From the NCBI RefSeq assembly GCF_900538215.1, contig NZ_UNSD01000002.1, forward strand, positions 248,001 through 312,000: DNA of 64,000 nt, in the 5' to 3' direction. Shown piece after piece: positions 51,396 to 59,847 of the stretch; position 1 is the stretch's first letter, and every line of letters starts with the position of its first letter. The translations under genes were made by a program, and so were the position numbers. This stretch comes from Candidatus Ornithobacterium hominis (GTDB taxonomy: Bacteria; Bacteroidota; Bacteroidia; Flavobacteriales; Weeksellaceae). The notes under the pieces were generated by a model. The model was not told where the DNA came from and made no database searches. It saw only the letters and a program-made list of their open reading frames with translations.

Positions 51396-53207
51396 TTATC
51401 TCAGCGCAGGATTAGCCGCTCTTTTTCTATCACTTTCGGTCAGTAAAATTTTTCTGAGACGAATAGACTGAGGCGTCACCTCCACATATTCATCCTTCTG
51501 AATGTATTCTAACGCTTCTTCTAGGCTAAACTTCACTGCAGGAGCAATCTTAGCTTTATCATCAGAACCAGCAGCACGCACGTTAGATAACTTTTTAGTT
51601 TTGGTGATGTTTACCACCATATCATCAGCACGTGTATTTTCGCCAATGACCTGACCCTCGTAAATTTTCTCTCCTGGGTCTACAAAGAATGTCCCACGAT
51701 CTTGTAATTTATCAAGTGAATAAGGAATAGCTTCGCCTGTTTCCATCGAAATCAAAGAGCCATTTTGCCGTCCAGGCACATCACCTTTCATTGGTTGATA
51801 TTCCTTGAATCGGTGCGCCATAATCGCCTCACCCGCTGTCGCCGTCAAAAGTTGATTTCGAAGTCCTATGATTCCGCGAGAAGGAATTAAAAATTCACAA
51901 ACCATACGCTCACCTTTATTTTCCATTGATAGAAGTTCACCTTTGCGTAAAGTCACAAATTCCACCGCTTTACCAGAAACTTCCTCGGGTAAATCAATCG
52001 TTAACTCTTCTATCGGCTCACATTTCACACCATCAATTTCTTTGATGATAACCTGTGGCTGACCAATTTGCAATTCATAGCCCTCGCGGCGCATCGTCTC
52101 AATCAGCACTGAAAGGTGCATCACTCCCCGCCCAAAAACGATAAACTTATCTGCCGCTTCCGTTTGCTGCACACGCATGGCTAAGTTTTTTTCGAGCTCT
52201 TTATCCAAACGTTCGCGGATATGCCTAGAAGTCACAAACTTACCTTCTTTCCCAAAAAACGGGGAGTCATTGATGGTGAAAAGCATACTCATCGTTGGTT
52301 CATCGATTGCAATAGTTTCCAAAGCTTCTGGATTTTCTGCATCGGCAATGGTATCTCCTATTTCAAAACCTTCTAACCCCACAACAGCACAGATGTCGCC
52401 TGCCTGCACGTCTTCCACTTTTACACGGCCCAATCCTGCAAAAATGTGTAATTCTTTAATTCTAGATTTTACAACACTACCATCTCTTTTGACTAAAGAA
52501 ACTGGCATGTTTTCCTTTAAAATCCCACGCTGAAGTCGCCCAATGGCAATTCGCCCAGTAAAATTAGAATAATCTAAGGAAGTAATCAGCATTTGAGGAG
52601 ATCCTTCTACATCCACTTTTGGTGCAGGGATATGCTCCACAACCATATCCAGCAATGGCTCGATAGAATCCGTTTGATTCTTCCAGTCCTCACTCATCCA
52701 ATTTTGCTTCGCTGAGCCGTAAACAGTAGGGAAGTCCAGTTGCCACTCCTCAGCCCCCAATTCAAACATCAAGTCAAAAACTTTCTCATGAACTTCATCA
52801 GGCGTACAGTTTTCTTTGTCTACTTTGTTTACCACTACGATGGGTTTTAGCCCCAAATTAATCGCTTTTTGGAGTACAAATCGAGTCTGTGGCATAGGGC
52901 CCTCAAAGGCATCCACGAGTAATAAAACGCCATCAGCCATATTGAGTACGCGTTCCACTTCTCCACCAAAGTCGGCGTGTCCTGGAGTATCTATAATATT
53001 GATTTTTGTTCCTTTATAGTTGACAGAAACATTTTTAGAAACGATGGTAATACCACGCTCTCTTTCTAAATCATTGTTATCTAAAATTAATTCGCCAGTA
53101 CTCTCATTGTTTCTAAAAAGCTCACAATGGTGCATAATTTTGTCTACCAAAGTTGTTTTGCCGTGGTCAACGTGTGCGATGATGGCTATATTTCTAATTT
53201 CTTGCAT
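51396..53207 (-). CDS. typA: Translational GTPase TypA/BipA
   Basis: 603 residues, normal length. G1 [13 protein letters not shown] (about 10-22), switch I with RERGITI (about 50-56), G3 [16 protein letters not shown] (about 73-88), G4 NKVDK (about 127-131), then EF-G-like domains and the C-terminal BipA domain. Ribosome-associated GTPase used at low temperature and stress. Perfect -7 element 21 bases ahead of the ATG. Confidence 0.97.
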   Translation of the reverse strand: MQEIRNIAIIAHVDHGKTTLVDKIMHHCELFRNNESTGELILDNNDLERERGITIVSKNVSVNYKGTKINIIDTPGHADFGGEVERVLNMADGVLLLVDAFEGPMPQTRFVLQKAINLGLKPIVVVNKVDKENCTPDEVHEKVFDLMFELGAEEWQLDFPTVYGSAKQNWMSEDWKNQTDSIEPLLDMVVEHIPAPKVDVEGSPQMLITSLDYSNFTGRIAIGRLQRGILKENMPVSLVKRDGSVVKSRIKELHIFAGLGRVKVEDVQAGDICAVVGLEGFEIGDTIADAENPEALETIAIDEPTMSMLFTINDSPFFGKEGKFVTSRHIRERLDKELEKNLAMRVQQTEAADKFIVFGRGVMHLSVLIETMRREGYELQIGQPQVIIKEIDGVKCEPIEELTIDLPEEVSGKAVEFVTLRKGELLSMENKGERMVCEFLIPSRGIIGLRNQLLTATAGEAIMAHRFKEYQPMKGDVPGRQNGSLISMETGEAIPYSLDKLQDRGTFFVDPGEKIYEGQVIGENTRADDMVVNITKTKKLSNVRAAGSDDKAKIAPAVKFSLEEALEYIQKDEYVEVTPQSIRLRKILLTESDRKRAANPALR

Positions 53208-53228
53208 ATTTTATTTTTTAATGCGTGG

Positions 53229-53236
53229 CAAAAGTA
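53229..53236 (-). promoter_or_regulatory. -7 promoter element TACTTTTG of typA
   Basis: Perfect TAnnTTTG 21 bases before the typA ATG. Confidence 0.7.
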
Positions 53237-53262
53237 ATGTTTTTATAGAGAAGCAGTACTAA

Positions 53263-53285
53263 ATATTTTTTAAGCCTTAAAAAAT
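53263..53285. repeat. Dispersed palindrome between divergent typA and xth
   Basis: Core AAGCCTT at 53272-53278, between two opposing -7 elements (53229-53236 and 53324-53331), where a bound protein could affect both promoters. Confidence 0.75.
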
Positions 53286-53323
53286 CTTCTAAAAAACAAT
53301 CTATTAAATCACATTCAAATCTT

Positions 53324-53331
53324 TAGCTTTG
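53324..53331 (+). promoter_or_regulatory. -7 promoter element TAGCTTTG of xth
   Basis: Perfect TAnnTTTG, 27 bases before the GTG start. Confidence 0.7.
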
Positions 53332-53358
53332 TTTTTCTAAATTTGAAAAAAATCACTT

Positions 53359-54120
53359 GTGAAGATTATCTCTTACAACGTCAATGGAATACGTGCTGCG
53401 ATGAAAAAAGGATTACTCGATTGGCTGAAATCAACCGATGCTGATGTCTTTTGTGTACAAGAAACCAAAGCTGTGGAAGAGCAGGTCGATTTAGCAAAAA
53501 TAGAGGAATTGGGCTACCACCATTATTGGAATTCTGCGATAAAAAGAGGCTATAGCGGTGTAGCTATTTTTAGCAAAAAAAAGCCGCTTAACGTGGTGCG
53601 AGGTACGGGCTTTGACGCAATGGATGGCGAAGGAAGGGTTATTCGGGCAGATTTTGAAGACTTTAGTATTATTTCACTATACGTGCCGAGTGGAACGAAT
53701 GTGAATCGATTAGACTTCAAAATGGAATTTTGCTATGAGTTTTCTAAATACATTCAAAATTTAAGGAAAGAAATCCCACACCTCATTATTTGTGGAGATT
53801 ATAATATTTGTCATCACGCAATAGATATTCATGACCCTGTGCGTTTACAACACGTTTCAGGTTTCTTGCCAATGGAGCGAGAATGGCTCAGCCACTTTAT
53901 TGAATCATGCGAGATGCTTGATAGCTTCAGAGAACTAAGCGATAAGCCGCATCAATACACTTGGTGGAGCTACCGTGCCAATGCTCGAAATAATAATAAA
54001 GGGTGGCGAATAGACTACCATATGATTTCTAAAGGCTTAAAAAATAGATTAGAAAGAAGCCTTATTTTACCTGAGGTAAGGCATTCAGATCATTGCCCTA
54101 TTCTGCTGGAATTGAAATAA
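53359..54120 (+). CDS. xth: Exodeoxyribonuclease III / AP endonuclease
   Basis: Base-excision repair nuclease, 253 residues, GTG start (53359) immediately giving the normal MKIISYNVNGIRAA. Metal and catalytic residues: Asn in SYNVNG (about 7), Glu in CVQETKA (about 34), the LIICGDYNICHHAIDIHDP stretch (about 142-160) with Asp and Asn, and C-terminal R-I-D-Y-H and S-D-H-C-P (Asp-His pair). A degenerate palindrome near the 3' end reads SKGLKN. Confidence 0.96.
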   Translation: MKIISYNVNGIRAAMKKGLLDWLKSTDADVFCVQETKAVEEQVDLAKIEELGYHHYWNSAIKRGYSGVAIFSKKKPLNVVRGTGFDAMDGEGRVIRADFEDFSIISLYVPSGTNVNRLDFKMEFCYEFSKYIQNLRKEIPHLIICGDYNICHHAIDIHDPVRLQHVSGFLPMEREWLSHFIESCEMLDSFRELSDKPHQYTWWSYRANARNNNKGWRIDYHMISKGLKNRLERSLILPEVRHSDHCPILLELK

Positions 54121-54273
54121 AAAATTCCTGCAATGGAGTGTGGGGTTAATTTTCACGCTGCGTAAATTTAACATTAAAAACAAAATATTTTAATTCTAGA
54201 GATATGATTTATATCTGAGACACTGTAAATTAGGTAGTTAATTTTTATTGAAATTTTGTGTAAGATAATTTGC

Positions 54274-54281
54274 TATTTTTG
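54274..54281 (+). promoter_or_regulatory. -7 promoter element TATTTTTG of the ricT-gldH-pbp1A operon
   Basis: Perfect TAnnTTTG, 20 bases before the ATG at 54302. Confidence 0.7.
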
Positions 54282-54301
54282 TAGCTATATTAAAATAACG
54301 T

Positions 54302-55471
54302 ATGGGATGTACAGGATGTGGGAACAGTGGTGGTTTACCAAAAGGATGTAAAAACAACGGGCAATGCGGCACGAGTGGCTGTGGGAAGTTGCACGTTTTT
54401 GATTGGTTATCAGGTTTGGAGCAGCCTACAGAGGATTTGAAATTTCCTTATGTAGAAGTTCGTTTTAAAAATGAGAGAAAAGAGTTTTTCCATAATAAAA
54501 ATAATATTCCGCTTCAGATCGGCGATGTAGTAGCAGTGGAGACAAACCCTGGGCATGATATCGGCATAGTTACCCTAAAGGGGGAACTGGCTAGAATTCA
54601 AATGCGAATCAAAAAAATAAATAAACCTGAGCGTTTGGCACAAATCTACCGAGTGGCGAACCAAAGGGATATTGATATATGGCAAGAAAATCGCCAAAAA
54701 GAATCACAAATGATGCTGGATGCTAGGCGAATCGCTAGAGAAACAGGACTGGATATGAAAATATCTGACGTGGAATATCAGGGCGATGGGGGAAAAGCTA
54801 CATTTTACTATACGAGTGAAGATAGAGTAGATTTTCGTCAATTAATTCGTGATTTTGCATCAGCGTTCAAATGCCGAATAGAAATGCGCCAAATTGGTTA
54901 CCGACAGGAAGCCGCAAAATTAGGCGGAATAGGCTCTTGTGGGCGAGAACTTTGCTGCTCTACTTGGTTAACAGATTTTCGCTCTGTAAGCACCAATGCA
55001 GCGAGATACCAGCAGCTGTCAATCAATCCGCAAAAAATTGCAGGACAATGTGGTAAGTTGAAATGTTGTTTAAATTACGAGTTAGATTCTTATTTAGACG
55101 CATTAAAAGATTTCCCCAAATCAGAAACACTAATTGAGAGTGAGCGAGGGAAAGCAAGCATTGTGAAGATAGATGTTTTCAAGAAAGAAATATGGCTCAG
55201 TTATATAAAATCAGATAACGTAACGTGGTATAAATTTGATTGTGATGAGGTGAATCAATTTGTTTCACGGAATAAAAAAGGAGAAAAAATAGAACCTCTA
55301 GAAGATTTACATAAAGATAAAAATGCGGGGGAAACAATCTTCAAAGATATAATTCAGGAGAATTCGCTCAATCGCTTTGAAACAAAAAAGAAGAAAAGAA
55401 ATCAGAAGAGAAAAAATAAGAGTTTCCCCAAAAAAGGAAAGCAAATAAACTCTAAAAAAACAGAAAAATGA
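54302..55471 (+). CDS. ricT: PSP1-domain protein RicT (YaaT-like)
   Basis: 389 residues. A Cys-rich N-terminus (CTGCGNSGGLPKGC...CGTSGC) leads into the PSP1 domain with VEVRFKNERKEFF and the Cys pattern G-S-C-G-R-E-L-C-C-S-T-W plus G-Q-C-G-K-L-K-C-C-L-N-Y-E (about 215-265), the iron-sulfur ligand set of RicT. The C-terminus is Lys-rich. In Bacillus, RicT acts in an Fe-S complex that helps RNase Y. First gene of an operon; the gldH start overlaps its stop by 4 bases. Confidence 0.93.
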   Translation: MGCTGCGNSGGLPKGCKNNGQCGTSGCGKLHVFDWLSGLEQPTEDLKFPYVEVRFKNERKEFFHNKNNIPLQIGDVVAVETNPGHDIGIVTLKGELARIQMRIKKINKPERLAQIYRVANQRDIDIWQENRQKESQMMLDARRIARETGLDMKISDVEYQGDGGKATFYYTSEDRVDFRQLIRDFASAFKCRIEMRQIGYRQEAAKLGGIGSCGRELCCSTWLTDFRSVSTNAARYQQLSINPQKIAGQCGKLKCCLNYELDSYLDALKDFPKSETLIESERGKASIVKIDVFKKEIWLSYIKSDNVTWYKFDCDEVNQFVSRNKKGEKIEPLEDLHKDKNAGETIFKDIIQENSLNRFETKKKKRNQKRKNKSFPKKGKQINSKKTEK

Positions 55472-55950
55472 GGACTAAAAAACTGATTTTCATAATTTTT
55501 GTTTTTTGTTTTTTTTCTTGCCAAAGTTGTGAAGAAAAAGAGAATTTCTATAAGAATAGTAAAAATATTAATTCTGAATGGATGCTAAATGATACCGTCA
55601 AATTTGAATTTTTGGGGAATCAAATGAGAAATCAGTATAATATCTTTTTTATTTTGAGAAATAATAATGAATATCCATATAGGAATATATATTTGTTAAC
55701 AAAACTAAAGACCCCTAAAGGAGAAGAAAAAATAGATACACTAGAATACCAACTAGCTAAGGCTAGCGGAGAATGGCTGGGCGATGGGATGGGAGCTGTG
55801 AAACAGAATAAATTGGTGTATAAAAGTTCCATAGCATTGCGTGACTCTGGAGATTATCAAATTCAAATCACCCATGGGATGCGAGACGAAAAATTAAAAG
55901 GAATAGAAGGTGTAAGCTTACTGATAGATGAAATAAAAAATGACAAATAA
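55468..55950 (+). CDS. gldH: Gliding-motility lipoprotein GldH
   Basis: 160 residues; lipoprotein signal MRTKKLIFIIFVFCFFSC (Cys18). GldH-type mature part with W-x-x-x-D-T-V-K-F-E-F, N-x-Y-P-Y-R-N-I-Y-L-L and S-G-D-Y-Q-I-Q-I-T-H-G-M-R. Needed for gliding and type IX secretion in Flavobacterium; it persists in many non-gliding members of the class. Its start overlaps ricT by 4 bases and its end overlaps the PBP gene by 11, so it is tightly coupled. Confidence 0.9.
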   Translation: MRTKKLIFIIFVFCFFSCQSCEEKENFYKNSKNINSEWMLNDTVKFEFLGNQMRNQYNIFFILRNNNEYPYRNIYLLTKLKTPKGEEKIDTLEYQLAKASGEWLGDGMGAVKQNKLVYKSSIALRDSGDYQIQITHGMRDEKLKGIEGVSLLIDEIKNDK

Positions 55951-58258
55951 TAAGAATAAAACCAAGAAGAAAAATCCATGGGTTTGGCGTTTGATTGCCT
56001 TATTTTGGGGTTTATTAATTGCCAGTGTTTTAGGTATCGCAGGGATTCTATATAGCGTTTCAGAAGGAATGCTGGGGCCATTACCAGATGTAGAGCAACT
56101 GGAAAATCCAGATATTAATGTTGCTTCAGAAATCTATTCGTCAGATGGTATTTTGATGGATAAATTTGAGAAAGAACAGCGAATTCCTGTTAACTTTAAA
56201 GATATACCAGAGCATATGGTTAAGGCTTTGTATGCAAGAGAAGATGTGCGTTTTAATGAGCATTCTGGTATCGATGGAGAAGCCGTTCTAAGAGCAGTTT
56301 TTGCTGGCGGACAGCAAGGGGGAGGCAGCACGATAACACAGCAATTAGCTAAGCAGCTGTTTACCATCAAACGCTCTAAAGATAAATTAGAAGCAGTAAA
56401 GCAGAAGTTGAAAGAATGGGTGGTCGCAACACAGCTAGAGCAGCGCTATACCAAAGAGGAGATTATAGCGATGTATCTCAATAAATTTGACTTTATTTAC
56501 AGAGCCAATGGGGTAGAAGCAGCGGCACAAACCTATTTTCAGAAAAATGTTCAAGATCTAGATGTGGATGAAGCTGCAATGCTAATTGCCATGCTAAAAA
56601 ATCCTGTTTATTATAACCCTGTAGACCATCCTGAACGTGCTAAAAATGAAAGAAACATAGTCTTAAGACAAATGCTGAAATATGGCTTTCTAAATCCACA
56701 GGAGTTTTCCCAATACAGTGAAAAACCACTAGGAATCAACTTCAAAATGCTGAAAAGTAGCATTAAAGAAACGTATTCTGCTTACTTTAAATACACGATG
56801 CGAAAGGAGCTCGAAGATTATTTTGAGAAATTTGCAGACAAATTTGGCGTTCACTATGACTTATACCGTGATGGGTTAAAAATCTATACATCTATCGATT
56901 CTCGCATGCAAAAGATGGCCGAGCAGTCAATAAAAGAACATTTGGCCAATGAGCAAAAATTATTCTTCCAAGTTCAGAAAGGACGTTCTTTAGCTCCATT
57001 TTATGACATTTCTTCAGCCAAACGAAAAGAAATCCTAGAAGCAGCAATGCGCCGAACAGAAGTCTATAAAAACATGCATGCACAAGGAATTGATGAGGAA
57101 AAAATTCGTGAAGAGTTTTATAAACCAAGAGAATCTGTTCAGTTTTTCACATGGGAAGGAAAAGAATATAGAAAAAATAAATCTTGGATGGATAGCATTA
57201 TTTACCATAAACATATCATAGAAGCAGGACTGATGGCAATGAACCCAAAAGACGGAACAATCAAAGCCTGGGTAGGAGGCATTGATTGGGATTATTTCAA
57301 ATATGACCATGTGAAACAAGCTCGTCGGCAAGTCGGTTCTACATTCAAACCTTTTGTTTACGCCACTGCTATTCACCAAATGAACTACTCACCTTGCCAT
57401 CAAGTATCTAATGAACGATTCAAAAGTGGGAGCTGGGAGCCCAAAAATGCCAATGGCCGCTATGGTGGATCCCTTTCTCTGAGAGATGGCTTAGCACATT
57501 CTGTTAACGTGATTTCTGCAAGATTAATTTCAGAAAGTGGACCTGAGGCCGTGATACAACTCGCTAAAGATTTAGGAATAAAATCTCCAATACCCAATAA
57601 TCTTACAATAGCTCTAGGCTCCTCAGATATAACTTTGTATGAAATGGTAGGAGCTTTTAGCACCTTTGCAAACGGAGGAATTTACATCAAACCAGAATTT
57701 ATTCTGTCTATCGAAGATAAAAATGGAAAAATCATTAAAGATTTTGAGCCAGAAACTAGAGAAGTATTAAGTGAAGAAGTTGCCTTTACCATGATAGATT
57801 TGCTCGAAGGCGTTGTAGAAAAAGGAACAGCTTCTGGCGTGAGAAGGTATGGTATAACAGGAGAAGTAGGTGGTAAGACTGGAACAACGAATGCTGGCTC
57901 AGACTCCTGGTACATCGGTCTTACTCCAAACTTGGTTACAGGCGTTTGGGTGGGGAATGAAGACCGTGCAGCTCACTTCCCAGGTTGGCACTCACAAGGA
58001 GCCAAAATGGCATTACCCATTTGGGCATATTTTATGCAAAAAGTCTATAAAGAAGGGAAAGAATTTGGCATTTCACAAAAAGATAAATTTGAAAAACCAG
58101 AGGACATAGAGAGAAAATGGGATTGTAGCTCGGTAAATAGCGGATTTTATGACTTCGGAAATATTGGAAATTATCAACAACCTCAGAAAACTCAGTCAAG
58201 AGAGAAGTCAGTAAATGAAATCTTGTCCTCAAGCAATGATACGATTTCTTTTGAATAA
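55940..58258 (+). CDS. Class A penicillin-binding protein 1A
   Basis: 772-residue bifunctional peptidoglycan synthase. One membrane anchor (about 14-38), GT51 glycosyltransferase with AREDVRFNEHSGID (catalytic Glu about 93) and GGGSTITQQLAKQL (about 127-140), then the transpeptidase: SxxK in GSTFKPFVYA (about 465-474), SxN in S-V-N near 517 and KTGTTNAGSD (about 645-654). Third gene of ricT-gldH-pbp1A. Palindrome at its 3' end. Confidence 0.96.
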   Translation: MTNNKNKTKKKNPWVWRLIALFWGLLIASVLGIAGILYSVSEGMLGPLPDVEQLENPDINVASEIYSSDGILMDKFEKEQRIPVNFKDIPEHMVKALYAREDVRFNEHSGIDGEAVLRAVFAGGQQGGGSTITQQLAKQLFTIKRSKDKLEAVKQKLKEWVVATQLEQRYTKEEIIAMYLNKFDFIYRANGVEAAAQTYFQKNVQDLDVDEAAMLIAMLKNPVYYNPVDHPERAKNERNIVLRQMLKYGFLNPQEFSQYSEKPLGINFKMLKSSIKETYSAYFKYTMRKELEDYFEKFADKFGVHYDLYRDGLKIYTSIDSRMQKMAEQSIKEHLANEQKLFFQVQKGRSLAPFYDISSAKRKEILEAAMRRTEVYKNMHAQGIDEEKIREEFYKPRESVQFFTWEGKEYRKNKSWMDSIIYHKHIIEAGLMAMNPKDGTIKAWVGGIDWDYFKYDHVKQARRQVGSTFKPFVYATAIHQMNYSPCHQVSNERFKSGSWEPKNANGRYGGSLSLRDGLAHSVNVISARLISESGPEAVIQLAKDLGIKSPIPNNLTIALGSSDITLYEMVGAFSTFANGGIYIKPEFILSIEDKNGKIIKDFEPETREVLSEEVAFTMIDLLEGVVEKGTASGVRRYGITGEVGGKTGTTNAGSDSWYIGLTPNLVTGVWVGNEDRAAHFPGWHSQGAKMALPIWAYFMQKVYKEGKEFGISQKDKFEKPEDIERKWDCSSVNSGFYDFGNIGNYQQPQKTQSREKSVNEILSSSNDTISFE

Positions 58259-58259
58259 T

Positions 58260-58288
58260 AAATATTTAATAAGCCTTTAAAAATTTTG
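58260..58288. repeat. Dispersed palindrome at the PBP1A 3' end
   Basis: Core AAGCCTT at 58271-58277, left arm degenerate. The remaining 196-bp gap holds the 14-base sequence shared with the trkA upstream region and the tyrS promoter. Confidence 0.65.
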
Positions 58289-58475
58289 AAAAAATATTGT
58301 AAATTCATAAAACATTAGAGCAATACATACACATTTTCGTAGAAATGGACTAATTTCACTCATTGTGCATTTGGAAAATCAAAATAAAAAAGTAACTCAA
58401 TAAATTTATATTCCAAAGAAATATTAATAACCTAAAAATAAATCTCGTCTAGTAATGCACTACGGGTTAATTTTT

Positions 58476-58483
58476 TATTTTTG
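58476..58483 (+). promoter_or_regulatory. -7 promoter element TATTTTTG of tyrS
   Basis: Perfect TAnnTTTG, 28 bases before the ATG at 58512 but downstream of an in-frame ATG at 58455, so it decides the start. Confidence 0.75.
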
Positions 58484-58511
58484 TACTTTTCAGTATTTAA
58501 ACTTATACTCC

Positions 58512-59804
58512 ATGAAAGATTTTTTAGCAGATTTACGTTGGCGAGGAATGATTCAAGACTGCACCCCAGGATTAGAAGAGCAACTCAAAAGCGAATCTAC
58601 CAAAGCATACATCGGTTTTGACCCCACAGCGGATTCCCTGCACATCGGGAGTTTGGTTCCTATTATTTTGCTCATGCGTTTTCAACAGGCTGGTCATAAG
58701 CCAGTTGCACTTGTTGGCGGAGCTACAGGCATGATTGGTGACCCCACCGGAAAGTCTGACGAAAGAAACCTGCTAGACGAAGAAACTTTGGCTAAAAATG
58801 TGGCGGGGATCAAACGCGTTTTATCTCGCTTCATCAATTTTGAAAGCACAGCAGAGAATGCACCCGAACTCGTAAATAATTATGATTGGATGAAAGATTT
58901 TTCATTCATTGATTTTGCTCGAAACATAGGAAAAAGAATCACAGTCAACTATATGATGTCCAAAGATTCAGTAAAAAAAAGACTCTCTAGCGATAGCGGT
59001 GTGGGAATGTCTTTCACCGAATTTACCTATCAACTGATTCAGGGCTATGATTTTTATCATCTCTACCAAGAGAAAGGCATCAAAATGCAAATGGGCGGTA
59101 GCGACCAGTGGGGGAATATGACGACGGGAACCGAACTCATCCGCCGAATGGCCGAAGGTAAAACGGAGGCATTTGCCTTGACTTGTCCGCTCGTAACCAA
59201 GGCTGACGGTTCTAAATTTGGAAAATCTGAAGGCGGAAATATTTGGCTTGATGCTGATAAAACAAGCGTTTATAAATTCTACCAATTTTGGCTAAACGTT
59301 GCAGATGAAGATGCCGAAAAATTCATGAAATATTACACCTTCTTAGACCAAGAAAGCATTCAAAAATTAGCTGACGCTCACCAAGAAGAACCACACAAAA
59401 GAATTTTGCAAAAAACGCTTGCAGAAGAAGTTACAAAACTTGTGCATGGCGAAGATGAACTCCATAAAGCTCAAAAAGCCAGCCAAATTCTCTTTGGGAA
59501 CTCAACTTCTGCAGACCTAAAGCAATTGGACGAAACAAGCTTTTTGGCCGTGTTTGAGGGCGTCCCGCAAAGTCAAATTTCTCGCAATGAACTGCAAGAT
59601 GATTTCTTAGAAATTCTTTCAACTAAAACTGAATTTCTAAAATCAAAAGGTGAAGCGCGCCGAGCCATCGAGCAGAATTCTATTTCTGTCAATAAAGATA
59701 AAGTTGGAGAATATTTTAGCCTGAGCGAAGAGAATTTAATCAACGGGAAATACATTCTCCTACAGCGAGGTAAGAAGAATTATTTTGTTTTAATCGTAGA
59801 TTAA
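58512..59804 (+). CDS. tyrS: Tyrosyl-tRNA synthetase
   Basis: 430 residues from the ATG at 58512 (MKDFLADLRWRGM); an earlier ATG at 58455 lies upstream of the promoter element and adds a hydrophobic stretch foreign to the family. HIGH-type TADSLHIGSLVP (about 39-50), the tyrosine pocket Q-L-I-Q-G-Y-D-F-Y-H-L with G-G-S-D-Q-W-G-N, KMSKS variant KFGKSEGGN (about 236-244), and a C-terminal S4 domain. Charges tRNA-Tyr. Confidence 0.97.
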   Translation: MKDFLADLRWRGMIQDCTPGLEEQLKSESTKAYIGFDPTADSLHIGSLVPIILLMRFQQAGHKPVALVGGATGMIGDPTGKSDERNLLDEETLAKNVAGIKRVLSRFINFESTAENAPELVNNYDWMKDFSFIDFARNIGKRITVNYMMSKDSVKKRLSSDSGVGMSFTEFTYQLIQGYDFYHLYQEKGIKMQMGGSDQWGNMTTGTELIRRMAEGKTEAFALTCPLVTKADGSKFGKSEGGNIWLDADKTSVYKFYQFWLNVADEDAEKFMKYYTFLDQESIQKLADAHQEEPHKRILQKTLAEEVTKLVHGEDELHKAQKASQILFGNSTSADLKQLDETSFLAVFEGVPQSQISRNELQDDFLEILSTKTEFLKSKGEARRAIEQNSISVNKDKVGEYFSLSEENLINGKYILLQRGKKNYFVLIVD

Positions 59805-59809
59805 TCCAA

Positions 59810-59835
59810 AATTATTTAAGCCTTAAAAAAAAATT
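59810..59835. repeat. Dispersed palindrome between tyrS and the DUF3843 gene
   Basis: Core AAGCCTT at 59818-59824, in a 43-bp same-strand gap. Confidence 0.75.
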
Positions 59836-59847
59836 TAGAACTTGAAA

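Noticed and set aside
54200-54216. AGATAT-GATTT-ATATCT dyad upstream of ricT
   Set aside because: Short A/T dyads are expected often in this composition; no further support.
58455-58511. N-terminal extension of TyrS
   Set aside because: The perfect -7 element at 58476-58483 lies inside it and the extension has no family counterpart.
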